DNA from: Candidatus Shapirobacteria bacterium UBA4062
GTDB lineage: Bacteria; Patescibacteriota; Microgenomatia; UBA12405
Direction of reading: 5' to 3'
Length of the DNA stretch: 15,458 nucleotides
NCBI GenBank assembly: GCA_002382075.1
Contig: DFZG01000011.1
Location: 1-15,458, forward strand
A program made the position numbers and the translations under genes. The notes beneath the pieces were generated by a model that was given only the letters and a program-made list of their open reading frames with translations, ran no database searches and was not told the origin of the DNA. This document shows, in pieces, positions 6,426 to 13,046 of the stretch. The stretch's first letter is position 1. Each line of letters starts with the position of its first letter.

Positions 6426-6454
6426 ATTTTACCTATTATCCGTTATCTTGTAAA
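6426..6454 (-). promoter_or_regulatory. Sigma-70-type promoter of rpsU-yqeY-ybeY
   Basis: TTTACA (6454-6449), a 17-base spacer and TAAAAT (6431-6426) on the minus strand, each hexamer matching 5 of 6 consensus bases. The -35 lies in the last codons of the upstream dockerin gene. The predicted start near 6419 gives a leader of about 30 bases that contains the strong Shine-Dalgarno. This separates the ribosomal genes from the surface operon. Confidence 0.65.
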
Positions 6455-7140
6455 CACTTTACCATATCCAAACTATTTATCTTTCCATCATTGTTGTAAT
6501 CTACTCCCGATTTACATGCTCCATCAGGATTGGTCGGCGCTGTCGTCGCCTCCGGGAAACTTGTCGGAGCACTGGCTGATTGCGGATTCTGTTTTCGGCA
6601 TTCAATCATGTCCAAACTATTTATCTTTCCGTCATTGTTGTAATCTACTCCCGACTGGCAAACCACTCCTGCTGGTGGCGGTTGACTTTGAGGCATCTGC
6701 GTTGGCATCATTTGCTCACCCTGAGGCATTTCCTGCACCATTTCCCCCGTTCCTTCACCGGTTTTAAAAGAGTAAGGAATCCCATTATTATCAAAAATAT
6801 CCTCACCCACTCTTATTCGGTAATAGTAATTTACATTTGGTTTAAGGGGCGCTAACGACACTTGGTGACTCGACACTTCAGTCGATTCTATTGCTCTTAA
6901 CAACAAACTCGCTGGTGTTGTCCCATACTCAACTATTCCCATCGATGGCTTATCAGACGTCCAAGAAATTATTGCACTTCTTCCATCCTCCCCCGGCTGG
7001 GCTTTTACCGCTTTTGGTTCTGCTGCTCCACTGGCTCCACTCAAATAAGTTCTAGCCGTATTTATTCCCAAAACACCCAAAACTCCAACTAACAACAAAA
7101 TTACTATTACAATTATTGACTTAAGGTTGATTTTTTTCAT
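6436..7140 (-). CDS. Membrane-anchored FN3-like protein with two dockerin-type calcium loops
   Basis: A 234-residue exported protein. An N-terminal hydrophobic segment (about 8-26) anchors or exports it, followed by NTARTYLSGASGA. Residues about 42-127 form a fibronectin-III-like beta sandwich of the kind found at the N-terminus of purple acid phosphatases (ISWTSDKPSMGIVEYGTTP, then LKPNVNYYYRIRVG). After a Met/Gln/Pro-rich linker come two calcium loops, GVDYNNDGKINSLDM at about 164-178 and 212-226, each bracketed by cysteines (161/181 and 209/229) and separated by a Ser/Thr/Pro-rich linker. The loop ligands follow the dockerin F-hand pattern D-x-N-x-D-G-x-x-N-x-x-D. It is the last gene of the surface operon: its ATG abuts the TAA of the cohesin-like LPKTG gene. 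Its likely partners are the cohesin-like domains encoded just upstream. Confidence 0.82.
   Translation of the reverse strand: MKKINLKSIIVIVILLLVGVLGVLGINTARTYLSGASGAAEPKAVKAQPGEDGRSAIISWTSDKPSMGIVEYGTTPASLLLRAIESTEVSSHQVSLAPLKPNVNYYYRIRVGEDIFDNNGIPYSFKTGEGTGEMVQEMPQGEQMMPTQMPQSQPPPAGVVCQSGVDYNNDGKINSLDMIECRKQNPQSASAPTSFPEATTAPTNPDGACKSGVDYNNDGKINSLDMVKCLQDNG
6467..6654. repeat. Duplicated 44-base dockerin-loop segment
   Basis: Positions 6467-6510 and 6611-6654 are direct repeats identical at 43 of 44 bases, 144 bases (48 codons) apart in the same frame. Each encodes the loop GVDYNNDGKINSLDM. Near identity at the DNA level, with diverged linker between, indicates a recent duplication or gene conversion, not just protein-level conservation. 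Confidence 0.85.
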
Positions 7141-7821
7141 TTACAAAAATCTCAACATAAAAGCTCCACCAATTCCCACCAATCCAAAAATCATCAAACC
7201 CAAAATTGTTGAAGCACTACCGGTTTTTGGCAATTCAGTTTCTCCGGTGGCCGCGACTACTGCATCAGTTGGTGCCGGATCATCGACTACAGTATCATCT
7301 CCTCCCACACCTGTAAAAGTATAGGATCCACTTTGATTCGAACCACACACTATTACATCTGCATTATCAGGATTAAAAATATTACTGTCTTCATAAGAAG
7401 TACCACTACAAGTAAAATTAACCGTTCCCGTTCCTGCTGTTTTTCCCATAAAAGTTAATTTAACTACTGGCCCGTTTATCACCGCTGATTGATAAGGATC
7501 CATTTTTGAAGATACCAACATTAAGGTAAAAGTCCCAGCAGTATTATCAATATTTGCCGCAATTTCACTACTAAAATTTATCGTATCGGTTACCACTGCC
7601 GATTTTAATTCCATTTTACTAGCATCAAAAGTTCCCACAATATCTGCCGACATTACCTTCTCTGTCCCTGAAACAATCCCCAAATCCACCGGAAAATCTT
7701 CACTTACCTGATAACTTCCACTGGGGGGTGCCAGAGTAAAATTTGCCGCCGTAGCTGCCTTAACCGGCACTACCAAAAACAAAGCAGCAATCGCTAATAA
7801 TGTATTAATTTTTTTAGACAT
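7141..7821 (-). CDS. Cohesin-like surface protein with LPKTG sorting signal
   Basis: A 226-residue exported protein with a complete wall-anchoring layout. A signal peptide (about 1-23, Lys-Lys then a hydrophobic run to VKAATAA) precedes a cohesin-like beta sandwich (about 26-170): FTLAPPSGSYQVSEDFPVDLGI, then MSADIVGTFDASKMELK and GPVVKLTFMGKTAGTG, matching the strand pattern of cohesins. Cys138 and Cys159 could form a disulfide. An Asp/Thr/Pro linker leads to LPKTG (197-201), a hydrophobic segment (about 205-223) and a tail ending RFL, the arrangement recognised by sortase. No sortase is encoded in the window. It starts one base after the previous gene's stop and directly abuts the next ATG, so it is in the middle of a tight operon. 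Function as a cohesin is inferred from fold pattern and dockerin neighbours. Confidence 0.82.
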   Translation of the reverse strand: MSKKINTLLAIAALFLVVPVKAATAANFTLAPPSGSYQVSEDFPVDLGIVSGTEKVMSADIVGTFDASKMELKSAVVTDTINFSSEIAANIDNTAGTFTLMLVSSKMDPYQSAVINGPVVKLTFMGKTAGTGTVNFTCSGTSYEDSNIFNPDNADVIVCGSNQSGSYTFTGVGGDDTVVDDPAPTDAVVAATGETELPKTGSASTILGLMIFGLVGIGGAFMLRFL

Positions 7822-7822
7822 T

Positions 7823-8410
7823 TTACTCTAATACTTCAATCCTTAAATTATTTGATGTAAACGGAACCACTTTACTAGTACCGTTTTCTACTATCATGGT
7901 AACAGAATCTTTATCCTCAACACCAGTACTTAAATCCATTTTGATTTCTCCCACAACTGTCGGGGTCACCAAAAAAGAAGCTACTTCTACCGGTTGTTGG
8001 GCCAAAAAAGGATATCCGTCGCTCTCAATATAATAGTTGAGCACAATCATATCTTTCTTGTCGCTTATCTTGGCAAAAGTCGGCTGTGGCATTGCCTCCA
8101 AAGAGGTTAATTCGGATACTGTCATTTGTTCTGGATCATATTGAATGTACAAATTCACGGCATCTACCAATACATCATTTTCCGCCTCCATCACCACTTT
8201 CACTTCAAATGGCTCACCTACTACATAATTTTCCGTTAGACTTAGCAAACTTATATTTACCTTCTTGTCAGACATTGGACTCTGGGCCACTTCTTTTACC
8301 TGATTATTTTTATTTACCAAACTTGTCACTAAATAAATCGATTCAACAATCACCAATACCGCCACTAAAGGTATCAAAATTCTCAATATGTTTGTTTTGT
8401 TCATTTTCAT
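7823..8410 (-). CDS. Membrane-anchored cohesin-like protein
   Basis: A 195-residue protein with an N-terminal membrane segment (about 9-31: ILRILIPLVAVLVIVESIYLV) and a single outward beta-sandwich domain (about 50-195). The domain has the cohesin signature: VNISLLSLTENYVVGEPFEVKV (read in two parts, a strand and the VGEPFEV turn), then AVNLYIQYDPEQMTVSEL, VEVASFLVTPTVVGEI and a closing strand LRIEVLE. No sorting signal, dockerin or cysteine pair is present. It begins 6 bases after the preceding stop and ends one base before the next ATG. It probably stays in the cytoplasmic membrane and offers a docking domain outside. The cohesin assignment is by pattern, and other bacterial Ig-like sandwiches remain possible. 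Confidence 0.75.
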   Translation of the reverse strand: MKMNKTNILRILIPLVAVLVIVESIYLVTSLVNKNNQVKEVAQSPMSDKKVNISLLSLTENYVVGEPFEVKVVMEAENDVLVDAVNLYIQYDPEQMTVSELTSLEAMPQPTFAKISDKKDMIVLNYYIESDGYPFLAQQPVEVASFLVTPTVVGEIKMDLSTGVEDKDSVTMIVENGTSKVVPFTSNNLRIEVLE

Positions 8411-8416
8411 TTTTAA

Positions 8417-9640
8417 CTAATATAATTGCTCTTGCTTCTCTTTAATCGACAAAAGTAAAGCATTAACATCTCTGGAGACTGTCCAGCAATCCCCATCCAA
8501 ATCAGTTGCTAAGAATTTTCCTTCCGTTACATTAACCCTACTTGTCGCATTAGTAATCATCAAAGAATAGTCCAAACCGTCAATTTTTCCATCCTGCACT
8601 CCTGCGGTTAACCCTGTCACATCACCTGGAATCAGCGGAAATTCGCTAAAATCAAATACCATTTCACCAGCTTGATTAGTTAACCCTTTCAATTCTCCCC
8701 CTGCCTTATCATAAAAACTATTTTGATTATTATTTCCATATTTCCATTGTAAATCTCTTGGTCCTTTCAAAAATACGGCCACATTATCTTTAAAAGCAAA
8801 TCCCTCTAGTTCTACATAGCCCTCAAATATTGCTGCTCCTTTTTCATTTTTCTCATTAGTAATTCTTACCGGAATCTGATCATAAGATTTTCGGGTTCCA
8901 TCTGGTCCCAAGGCAATCACATTAACATAATTTTTATTGTTAACCGCACATTTCGCCTCCGGAGTCACGTCTCTAAAAGCCATTTTGAAATTTAAAACCG
9001 GCCAATCACCCGAAATTGGCGGTTGAGTAATAATCGGATCATCACCACCACCTATTTTATAGCTAGTTCCTACAACCGTTCCCACATCAATATATTTATC
9101 CAAAGCATCGGCATTATTTTCACCACTAATTACTGTCTTGTCTTTATTAATAGTAATTTCCCCCTCACCCTCACTTACTGATGAAAAATAAATTTTACCT
9201 ACTTCCATAGTCTCTGATTTAATTCTGTCAAAATTATCAGCCACAATCGCCAAGCTTAAACAATTCTTTCCATCAACCACGTTAACTTTCGCCAAAGCCA
9301 CATCATCAAAACCATTTGCTTCCGTTTCTTTTACTCCCTCTGCTTCACCTGATGTATCCAAAGCCAGCTCAGGTCCGTAACAAATTATCGTCTGGATATT
9401 TTGCACTTTCGCCTTTCCATCACCGTCAAATTTATCTCCCGGCTCTATCCAAAGTTGAACCGTAAATTTATCGCCTACTTCATGGTTAATTTCTTCTGAA
9501 GGTAACAAAAACACCTTCGCCTCAGCAAAAGCCGCACTTCGCCTTGTATCCTGATTTCGGTTGACGAGAATCATTCCGGCCACCAAAGCAATTGTCAAAA
9601 TTGCGATTGTTATTATTCCCAGTTTATTCTTCATTATCAT
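8417..9640 (-). CDS. Exported cohesin-like protein with degenerate C-terminal dockerin
   Basis: A 407-residue protein with three parts. After an N-terminal membrane segment (about 7-26) comes the motif NRNQDTRRSAA (27-37). A cohesin-like domain (about 40-196) shows VFLLPSEEINHEVGDKFTVQLWI, VQNIQTIICYGPEL and METMEVGKIYF-like strands. A second beta-rich domain covers about 213-335 (LNFKMAFRDV, NVAVFLKGPRDLQWKYG). The C-terminus is dockerin-like: PGDVTG with an insertion before DGKIDGLDYSLMI (336-362), and DLDGDCWTVSRDVNALLLSI (380-399), in which the ninth loop position is Val. Loop 1 has extra residues, so calcium binding by it is uncertain. It starts 5 bases after the previous stop. Carrying both module types, it could act as a scaffold link between partners. 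Confidence 0.78.
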   Translation of the reverse strand: MIMKNKLGIITIAILTIALVAGMILVNRNQDTRRSAAFAEAKVFLLPSEEINHEVGDKFTVQLWIEPGDKFDGDGKAKVQNIQTIICYGPELALDTSGEAEGVKETEANGFDDVALAKVNVVDGKNCLSLAIVADNFDRIKSETMEVGKIYFSSVSEGEGEITINKDKTVISGENNADALDKYIDVGTVVGTSYKIGGGDDPIITQPPISGDWPVLNFKMAFRDVTPEAKCAVNNKNYVNVIALGPDGTRKSYDQIPVRITNEKNEKGAAIFEGYVELEGFAFKDNVAVFLKGPRDLQWKYGNNNQNSFYDKAGGELKGLTNQAGEMVFDFSEFPLIPGDVTGLTAGVQDGKIDGLDYSLMITNATSRVNVTEGKFLATDLDGDCWTVSRDVNALLLSIKEKQEQLY

Positions 9641-9645
9641 CTTAG

Positions 9646-11136
9646 TTAAATTGTAAAGTTAGTTGACCAAATAGTGCGGTCATTAACATCGACCACTCCG
9701 TTACAGTCAAAATCAGACAGCCAGCTATCTTTTTCTGTTCTATTACCTCCATCAGATACAAACTCGGTAGTCCATATCGACCGATCATTAACATCGACCA
9801 CACCATTACAATCAGCATCACCAATTGCTCGGTTCTTGCCATTGGCACAGGTAGTACACTTCAAATTACATTTAGTCATATCGGTCGTCCAGTTGCCATT
9901 CAAAGTTGGACAGCAATAGTCGCTTCCACCACAGGTAGCCACTTTACCCGCCCAATCACACAAACTATCTTTTGAGGTACCATCAGAATCCTCTGGATGA
10001 CAACATTGCAATAAGTTTCCAGTCAAACTTTCTTTACATACCGTTCCGGTCACCGGAGGTTTGGTAATTACAATCGGCGGCTCGGTCACAATCGGCCCGC
10101 CTGTAACAACACCTGAAGGTTTAGGTGTCAAAGTTACCAATACTATCGTCGGTTTTACATTTGTACACTTATTGTCATACCAATAACAACCTGGCACATA
10201 GCCACACTCTGTTGGATCATTAACCGTACTACAAGTCACCGTAGGTTTTGGTGTCAGTGTTACCAAACCAATAGTTGGTTTTACATTACTACATTTGTTG
10301 CTATACCAATAACACCCTGGGGTATAACCACACTCTGTAGCGTTAGTAATCGTTTTACATACTATTGAGGGACTAACATAACACTTTTTATTAACCACAT
10401 CCCAATAACAACTATTATTTAAAATACAAGTGTTATAGCTAGTTAAACTAGAACAATCAGGTAAAGATGTTGGTTTAGGAGTTAAAGTTACCAAACCGAC
10501 CGTCGGCTTAACACCACTACATTTATTGTTATACCAATAACAATTTGGAGTATACCCACACTCAGTCGCGTTAGTAATACTAGAACATACAATAACAGGA
10601 ACCGGAGTCGAAGTTGGCTTGGGGGTCAGTGTTACTATTCCAATTGTTGGCGCTGTCCCATTGCATTTATTGTTGTACCAATAACAACCAGGTGTGTATC
10701 CACACTCAGTTGCATTGTAAATAGAGCTACAAGTTTTTGTTGGTATTGGCGTACTTGTCGCTGCCGGTTTTGGAGTAGATGTCGCAGGAGGTGGATTCGC
10801 AGTAGAACAAGCTGTACTCGTCGCACAAACCGCACTACAACTACAAGTACTAGTTCTGCTTAACTGAGCCCATTTATCAGCTGGACATTTTGTATTAACA
10901 GAATTTGTACACCCATATGCTCCTACAGATACACTCACAGTTCCACCACAACCATACGTATTTACAATTCCAGCCACACAACTAGTCGCCAAATTTCGGG
11001 TATCCTGATTCTCTTCTACTAGCTTCGTCGCCACCGGAACCGCAATCGCCATAATCAATAATCCAATTAACAAGGGAATTTGCGCCAAACCGTACGAATT
11101 AAACATTTTCCCTATTCTTCCGGTTTTATTTATCAT
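9646..11136 (-). CDS. Cys-rich repeat surface protein with C-terminal dockerin
   Basis: A 496-residue exported protein, first in the surface operon. An N-terminal membrane segment (about 18-38, LAQIPLLIGLLIMAIAVPVA) is followed by ENQDTRNLA (42-50). A Cys/Ser/Thr-rich region leads into five repeats (about 135-341), each with four cysteines spaced C-x8-C-x5-C-x6-C around a GCYWYNNKC-type core and joined by VTLTPKPT linkers; the third repeat is divergent. A further Cys-rich part (about 365-435) precedes a dockerin with two canonical loops, DADCNGVVDVND (440-451) and DFDCNGVVDVND (476-487), each with D/D/N/D/D ligands. The cysteines imply disulfides and an oxidising exterior location. The repeats are unfamiliar to me. 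Alternative starts include the ATG at residue 11. Confidence 0.82.
   Translation of the reverse strand: MINKTGRIGKMFNSYGLAQIPLLIGLLIMAIAVPVATKLVEENQDTRNLATSCVAGIVNTYGCGGTVSVSVGAYGCTNSVNTKCPADKWAQLSRTSTCSCSAVCATSTACSTANPPPATSTPKPAATSTPIPTKTCSSIYNATECGYTPGCYWYNNKCNGTAPTIGIVTLTPKPTSTPVPVIVCSSITNATECGYTPNCYWYNNKCSGVKPTVGLVTLTPKPTSLPDCSSLTSYNTCILNNSCYWDVVNKKCYVSPSIVCKTITNATECGYTPGCYWYSNKCSNVKPTIGLVTLTPKPTVTCSTVNDPTECGYVPGCYWYDNKCTNVKPTIVLVTLTPKPSGVVTGGPIVTEPPIVITKPPVTGTVCKESLTGNLLQCCHPEDSDGTSKDSLCDWAGKVATCGGSDYCCPTLNGNWTTDMTKCNLKCTTCANGKNRAIGDADCNGVVDVNDRSIWTTEFVSDGGNRTEKDSWLSDFDCNGVVDVNDRTIWSTNFTI
10114..10734. repeat. Five tandem Cys-rich GCYW repeats (coding)
   Basis: Coding tandem array, 42-48 codons per unit for the four alike copies and about 32 for the divergent third. 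Each unit encodes ATECGYTPGCYWYNNKC or a close variant, followed by a VTLTPKP linker. The linkers resemble Thr/Pro linkers that space binding modules in other surface proteins. Confidence 0.85.
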
Positions 11137-11180
11137 TTTGATATATTTTTATATGTTAAAAAAAGTATACTGTCTGAAAA

Positions 11181-11209
11181 AGTAAACCATTTTTTTCATA
11201 CCTGGTCAA
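11181..11209 (-). promoter_or_regulatory. Candidate promoter of the surface-protein operon
   Basis: TTGACC (11209-11204, 5 of 6), a 17-base spacer and TTTACT (11186-11181, 4 of 6) on the minus strand, just downstream of the rseP hairpin. A second possible -10, TATACT (11169-11164), has no matching -35. The leader to the ATG at 11136 has no Shine-Dalgarno. Position after a terminator-like hairpin and before a five-gene operon supports a promoter here, though the exact box is uncertain. Confidence 0.42.
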
Positions 11210-11224
11210 TATATCAAAAGAATC

Positions 11225-11254
11225 TAGAATCTACGACACCTGTCGTAGATTCTA
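11225..11254 (-). terminator. Perfect 14-bp inverted repeat at the rseP stop codon
   Basis: Arms TAGAATCTACGACA and TGTCGTAGATTCTA are perfectly complementary around a two-base centre. The 5' arm begins with the TAG stop of rseP. The downstream tract on the minus strand is GATTCTTTTGAT, only a weak U-run, so it is an imperfect intrinsic terminator or an mRNA 3' end stabiliser. It separates rseP from the surface operon. Confidence 0.6.
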
Positions 11255-12364
11255 CCTACTTATCAATCTACCCACATCCCCTACCGTTATCAATAGCAAC
11301 AAAGTTAATAGTATCAACATGCCTAAATTATTTACCGCCACTTCAAATTTCTCATTGGCTTTTTTCCTAAAAATTATTTCGTAAAGCACAAAAATTATCC
11401 TTCCTCCATCCAAAGCCGGAAACGGCAAAATATTTACTACTGCCAAATTCACCGACACAATTCCAAAAAAATGAATCACTGCCAACAACCCCTGATTGCT
11501 CCTGATGCTACTTGTCGCTTCAAAAATCCCCAAAGGACCGGATACATCTTTGGGCACATCACCGGCAAACAACGATCCCACCATTTTGGCCACTCCCGAA
11601 AAAATTATCTCTCCCCAAAAATAAGCCTCCCTAAAACCGGCTCCAATTCCTTTATAAAACTGCCACCAGGCCACTTTTTCCATTTCCGTGTTGCTAATCA
11701 CTATCCCCATCAACCCTTCTCCCTCCGGCGCCTTTTCCCTCACCTCAACTCGGACGAAACGATCGCCTACGGAATCATCGGGTACAGAACGGTCGCCTAC
11801 GGGTACAGAACGGTCGAGACCGTTCCCTACATTCCCCACAATTAAAATCACACTTTTCCCCTTATATTTCTCCACTTCCTGTGTCAATTCCGAGCCTTTT
11901 TTCACTTCCACCTCGCCCACTTTTTTAATCCAATCATCTTCTTTCAATCCTGCTTCCTCTGCCGGCGAACCCTCGGCCACTCCGATAATTTTTACCCTAT
12001 CCGTTTCTTTTGGCACTCCCATAATCGTATAAACCGTCGAAAAAATTACCACCGCCAACACCAAATTCATTAACACTCCCCCAAGTACTATTAAACCTTT
12101 TTGCCAGGGATTTTTATTGTTAAAAGCCCTATGTCCCTGCTTGTTACCATCTTCTCCATATAATCGGCAAAATCCACCAATCGGTAACCAATTTAAACTC
12201 CAGACTGTTTCTCCGATTTTTTTTCCAAAAATTCTTGGTGGTAAACCCAATCCAAATTCTTCCACTTTGACTCCAGTAATTTTGGCCGCAAAGTAATGAC
12301 CAAATTCATGTACCAATACTAAAATCGACAACGCTATAACAAAAATAAAGATATCCATATCCAT
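11252..12364 (-). CDS. rseP: Site-2 intramembrane protease RseP (M50 family)
   Basis: Zinc metalloprotease that cleaves substrates within the membrane, such as anti-sigma factors or leftover signal peptides. The 370 residues show HEFGH (19-23) in the first membrane segment, a second hydrophobic segment (about 89-114), a PDZ domain (about 122-225), and the third metal ligand in NILPFPALDGG (LDG at 318-320), followed by a last membrane segment (about 346-362). E. coli RseP has 450 residues and two PDZ domains; one is normal for shorter homologues. Residues about 178-205 in the PDZ domain are an in-frame repeat insertion (VGDRSVP units). In many bacteria rseP follows frr, uppS, cdsA and dxr; here only frr precedes it, after a heptamer array. 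A G-rich stretch (GAGGGGGGAG) lies before the ATG, and an ATG two codons on is an alternative. Confidence 0.94.
   Translation of the reverse strand: MDMDIFIFVIALSILVLVHEFGHYFAAKITGVKVEEFGLGLPPRIFGKKIGETVWSLNWLPIGGFCRLYGEDGNKQGHRAFNNKNPWQKGLIVLGGVLMNLVLAVVIFSTVYTIMGVPKETDRVKIIGVAEGSPAEEAGLKEDDWIKKVGEVEVKKGSELTQEVEKYKGKSVILIVGNVGNGLDRSVPVGDRSVPDDSVGDRFVRVEVREKAPEGEGLMGIVISNTEMEKVAWWQFYKGIGAGFREAYFWGEIIFSGVAKMVGSLFAGDVPKDVSGPLGIFEATSSIRSNQGLLAVIHFFGIVSVNLAVVNILPFPALDGGRIIFVLYEIIFRKKANEKFEVAVNNLGMLILLTLLLLITVGDVGRLISR
11750..11833. repeat. GC-rich repeat insertion in the rseP PDZ domain
   Basis: Direct repeats GGGTACAGAACGGTCG at 11780-11795 and 11801-11816 (21-base period), with a third diverged copy near 11756-11770. 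A palindrome GAACGGTC-GA-GACCGTTC occupies 11808-11825. Translated, it gives three VGDRSVP-like units and keeps the frame. The composition is clearly unlike the surrounding gene. Confidence 0.75.
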
Positions 12365-12424
12365 CTATTTTACCCCACTCCCCCCTCATTTATAAATCTT
12401 GAATCTACAATTTACAATTATAGT

Positions 12425-12476
12425 TTGAAGATTGAAGATTGAAGATTGAAGATTGAAGATTGAAGATTGAAGATTG
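12425..12476. repeat. Heptanucleotide tandem array (TTGAAGA)7
   Basis: Seven perfect copies of TTGAAGA plus three further bases, between the frr stop (12480) and the rseP start. It makes up nearly half of the 115-base gap; the rest is AT-rich with related words (TTGAATCTACAATT) and a G-rich run before rseP. Likely variable in copy number between strains. Confidence 0.95.
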
Positions 12477-12479
12477 TTT

Positions 12480-13031
12480 TCAGGCTCTTATCTCCGCTTC
12501 TTTCTTTTTTGCCAAAGCTTCCAGTTTACCAATATACTCATCGGTCACTTTTTGCAATTCTGTCTCATCCCTCTTAAATTCATCCTCCGAAATTGTTTTT
12601 TCGTTTTTGGCATCCATCAAATCTTTTCGATTATCGGCTCTGGCATCCCGAATCATACCCCTCGCTCCTTCCAATTTTCTCCCCAAAAGTTTCACATAAT
12701 CCTCTCTTTGCTCTTGAGTCATCATTGGCAAACTCATCCTCACAATTGCTCCATCGACCACCGGATTCATCCCAATATTAGCCGCGGCAATCCCATTACT
12801 AATTTCTCTAATAGCACTCTGATCCCAAGGGGTAAAAGTCAAGGTTCTCACATCGGCCACCTCAATCGACCCCAGTTCAATCAATCTCATTTTTTGTCCA
12901 CCGTAAACCGACACCACCACGTTTTCAATCAAACCCGGTGTCGCTCTCCCCGTTCGTATCGATCCAATATCATTTACAAAAATTTCCACTATCTTATCCA
13001 TTCTGGTTTTGACGTCCACAAAATTTATCAT
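12480..13031 (-). CDS. frr: Ribosome recycling factor
   Basis: RRF splits post-termination ribosomes together with EF-G. The 183 residues match the family's usual 185 and show its two domains: the long helical bundle with NDIGSIRTGRATPGLIENV near the N-terminus, the inserted beta-rich part (VYGGQKMRLIELGSIEVADVRTL, then PWDQSAIREISNGIAAANIGMNPV), and the returning helices with MTQEQREDYVKLLGRKLEGARGMIRDARADNRKDL. It normally follows rpsB-tsf-pyrH; here a DUF559 nuclease gene lies in the pyrH position. The gene ends in TGA, so TGA is a stop in this genome. A perfect extended -10 lies 5 bases before the ATG and there is no usable Shine-Dalgarno at normal distance, which suggests a leaderless transcript. 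Confidence 0.96.
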   Translation of the reverse strand: MINFVDVKTRMDKIVEIFVNDIGSIRTGRATPGLIENVVVSVYGGQKMRLIELGSIEVADVRTLTFTPWDQSAIREISNGIAAANIGMNPVVDGAIVRMSLPMMTQEQREDYVKLLGRKLEGARGMIRDARADNRKDLMDAKNEKTISEDEFKRDETELQKVTDEYIGKLEALAKKKEAEIRA

Positions 13032-13036
13032 GGCTT

Positions 13037-13045
13037 ATTATAACA
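13037..13045 (-). promoter_or_regulatory. Perfect extended -10 element immediately before frr
   Basis: TGTTATAAT on the minus strand equals the extended -10 consensus TGnTATAAT. It ends 5 bases before the frr ATG, placing the predicted transcription start at the A of ATG. No -35 match lies 17 bases upstream, as is usual for extended -10 promoters. It sits between the hairpin repeat and frr, so frr can be transcribed independently of the DUF559 unit. Confidence 0.6.
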
Positions 13046-13046
13046 A

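Noticed and set aside
11808..11825. Intrinsic terminator inside rseP
   Set aside because: The palindrome has no following U-tract and lies in an intact coding frame; it fits a repeat insertion better.
12425..12476. CRISPR-like array
   Set aside because: Units are 7 bases in direct succession with no spacers; it is a simple tandem repeat.
12480..12482. Recoded TGA (glycine) as in SR1 and Gracilibacteria
   Set aside because: TGA ends frr exactly where the family ends, and the other genes need no TGA read-through.
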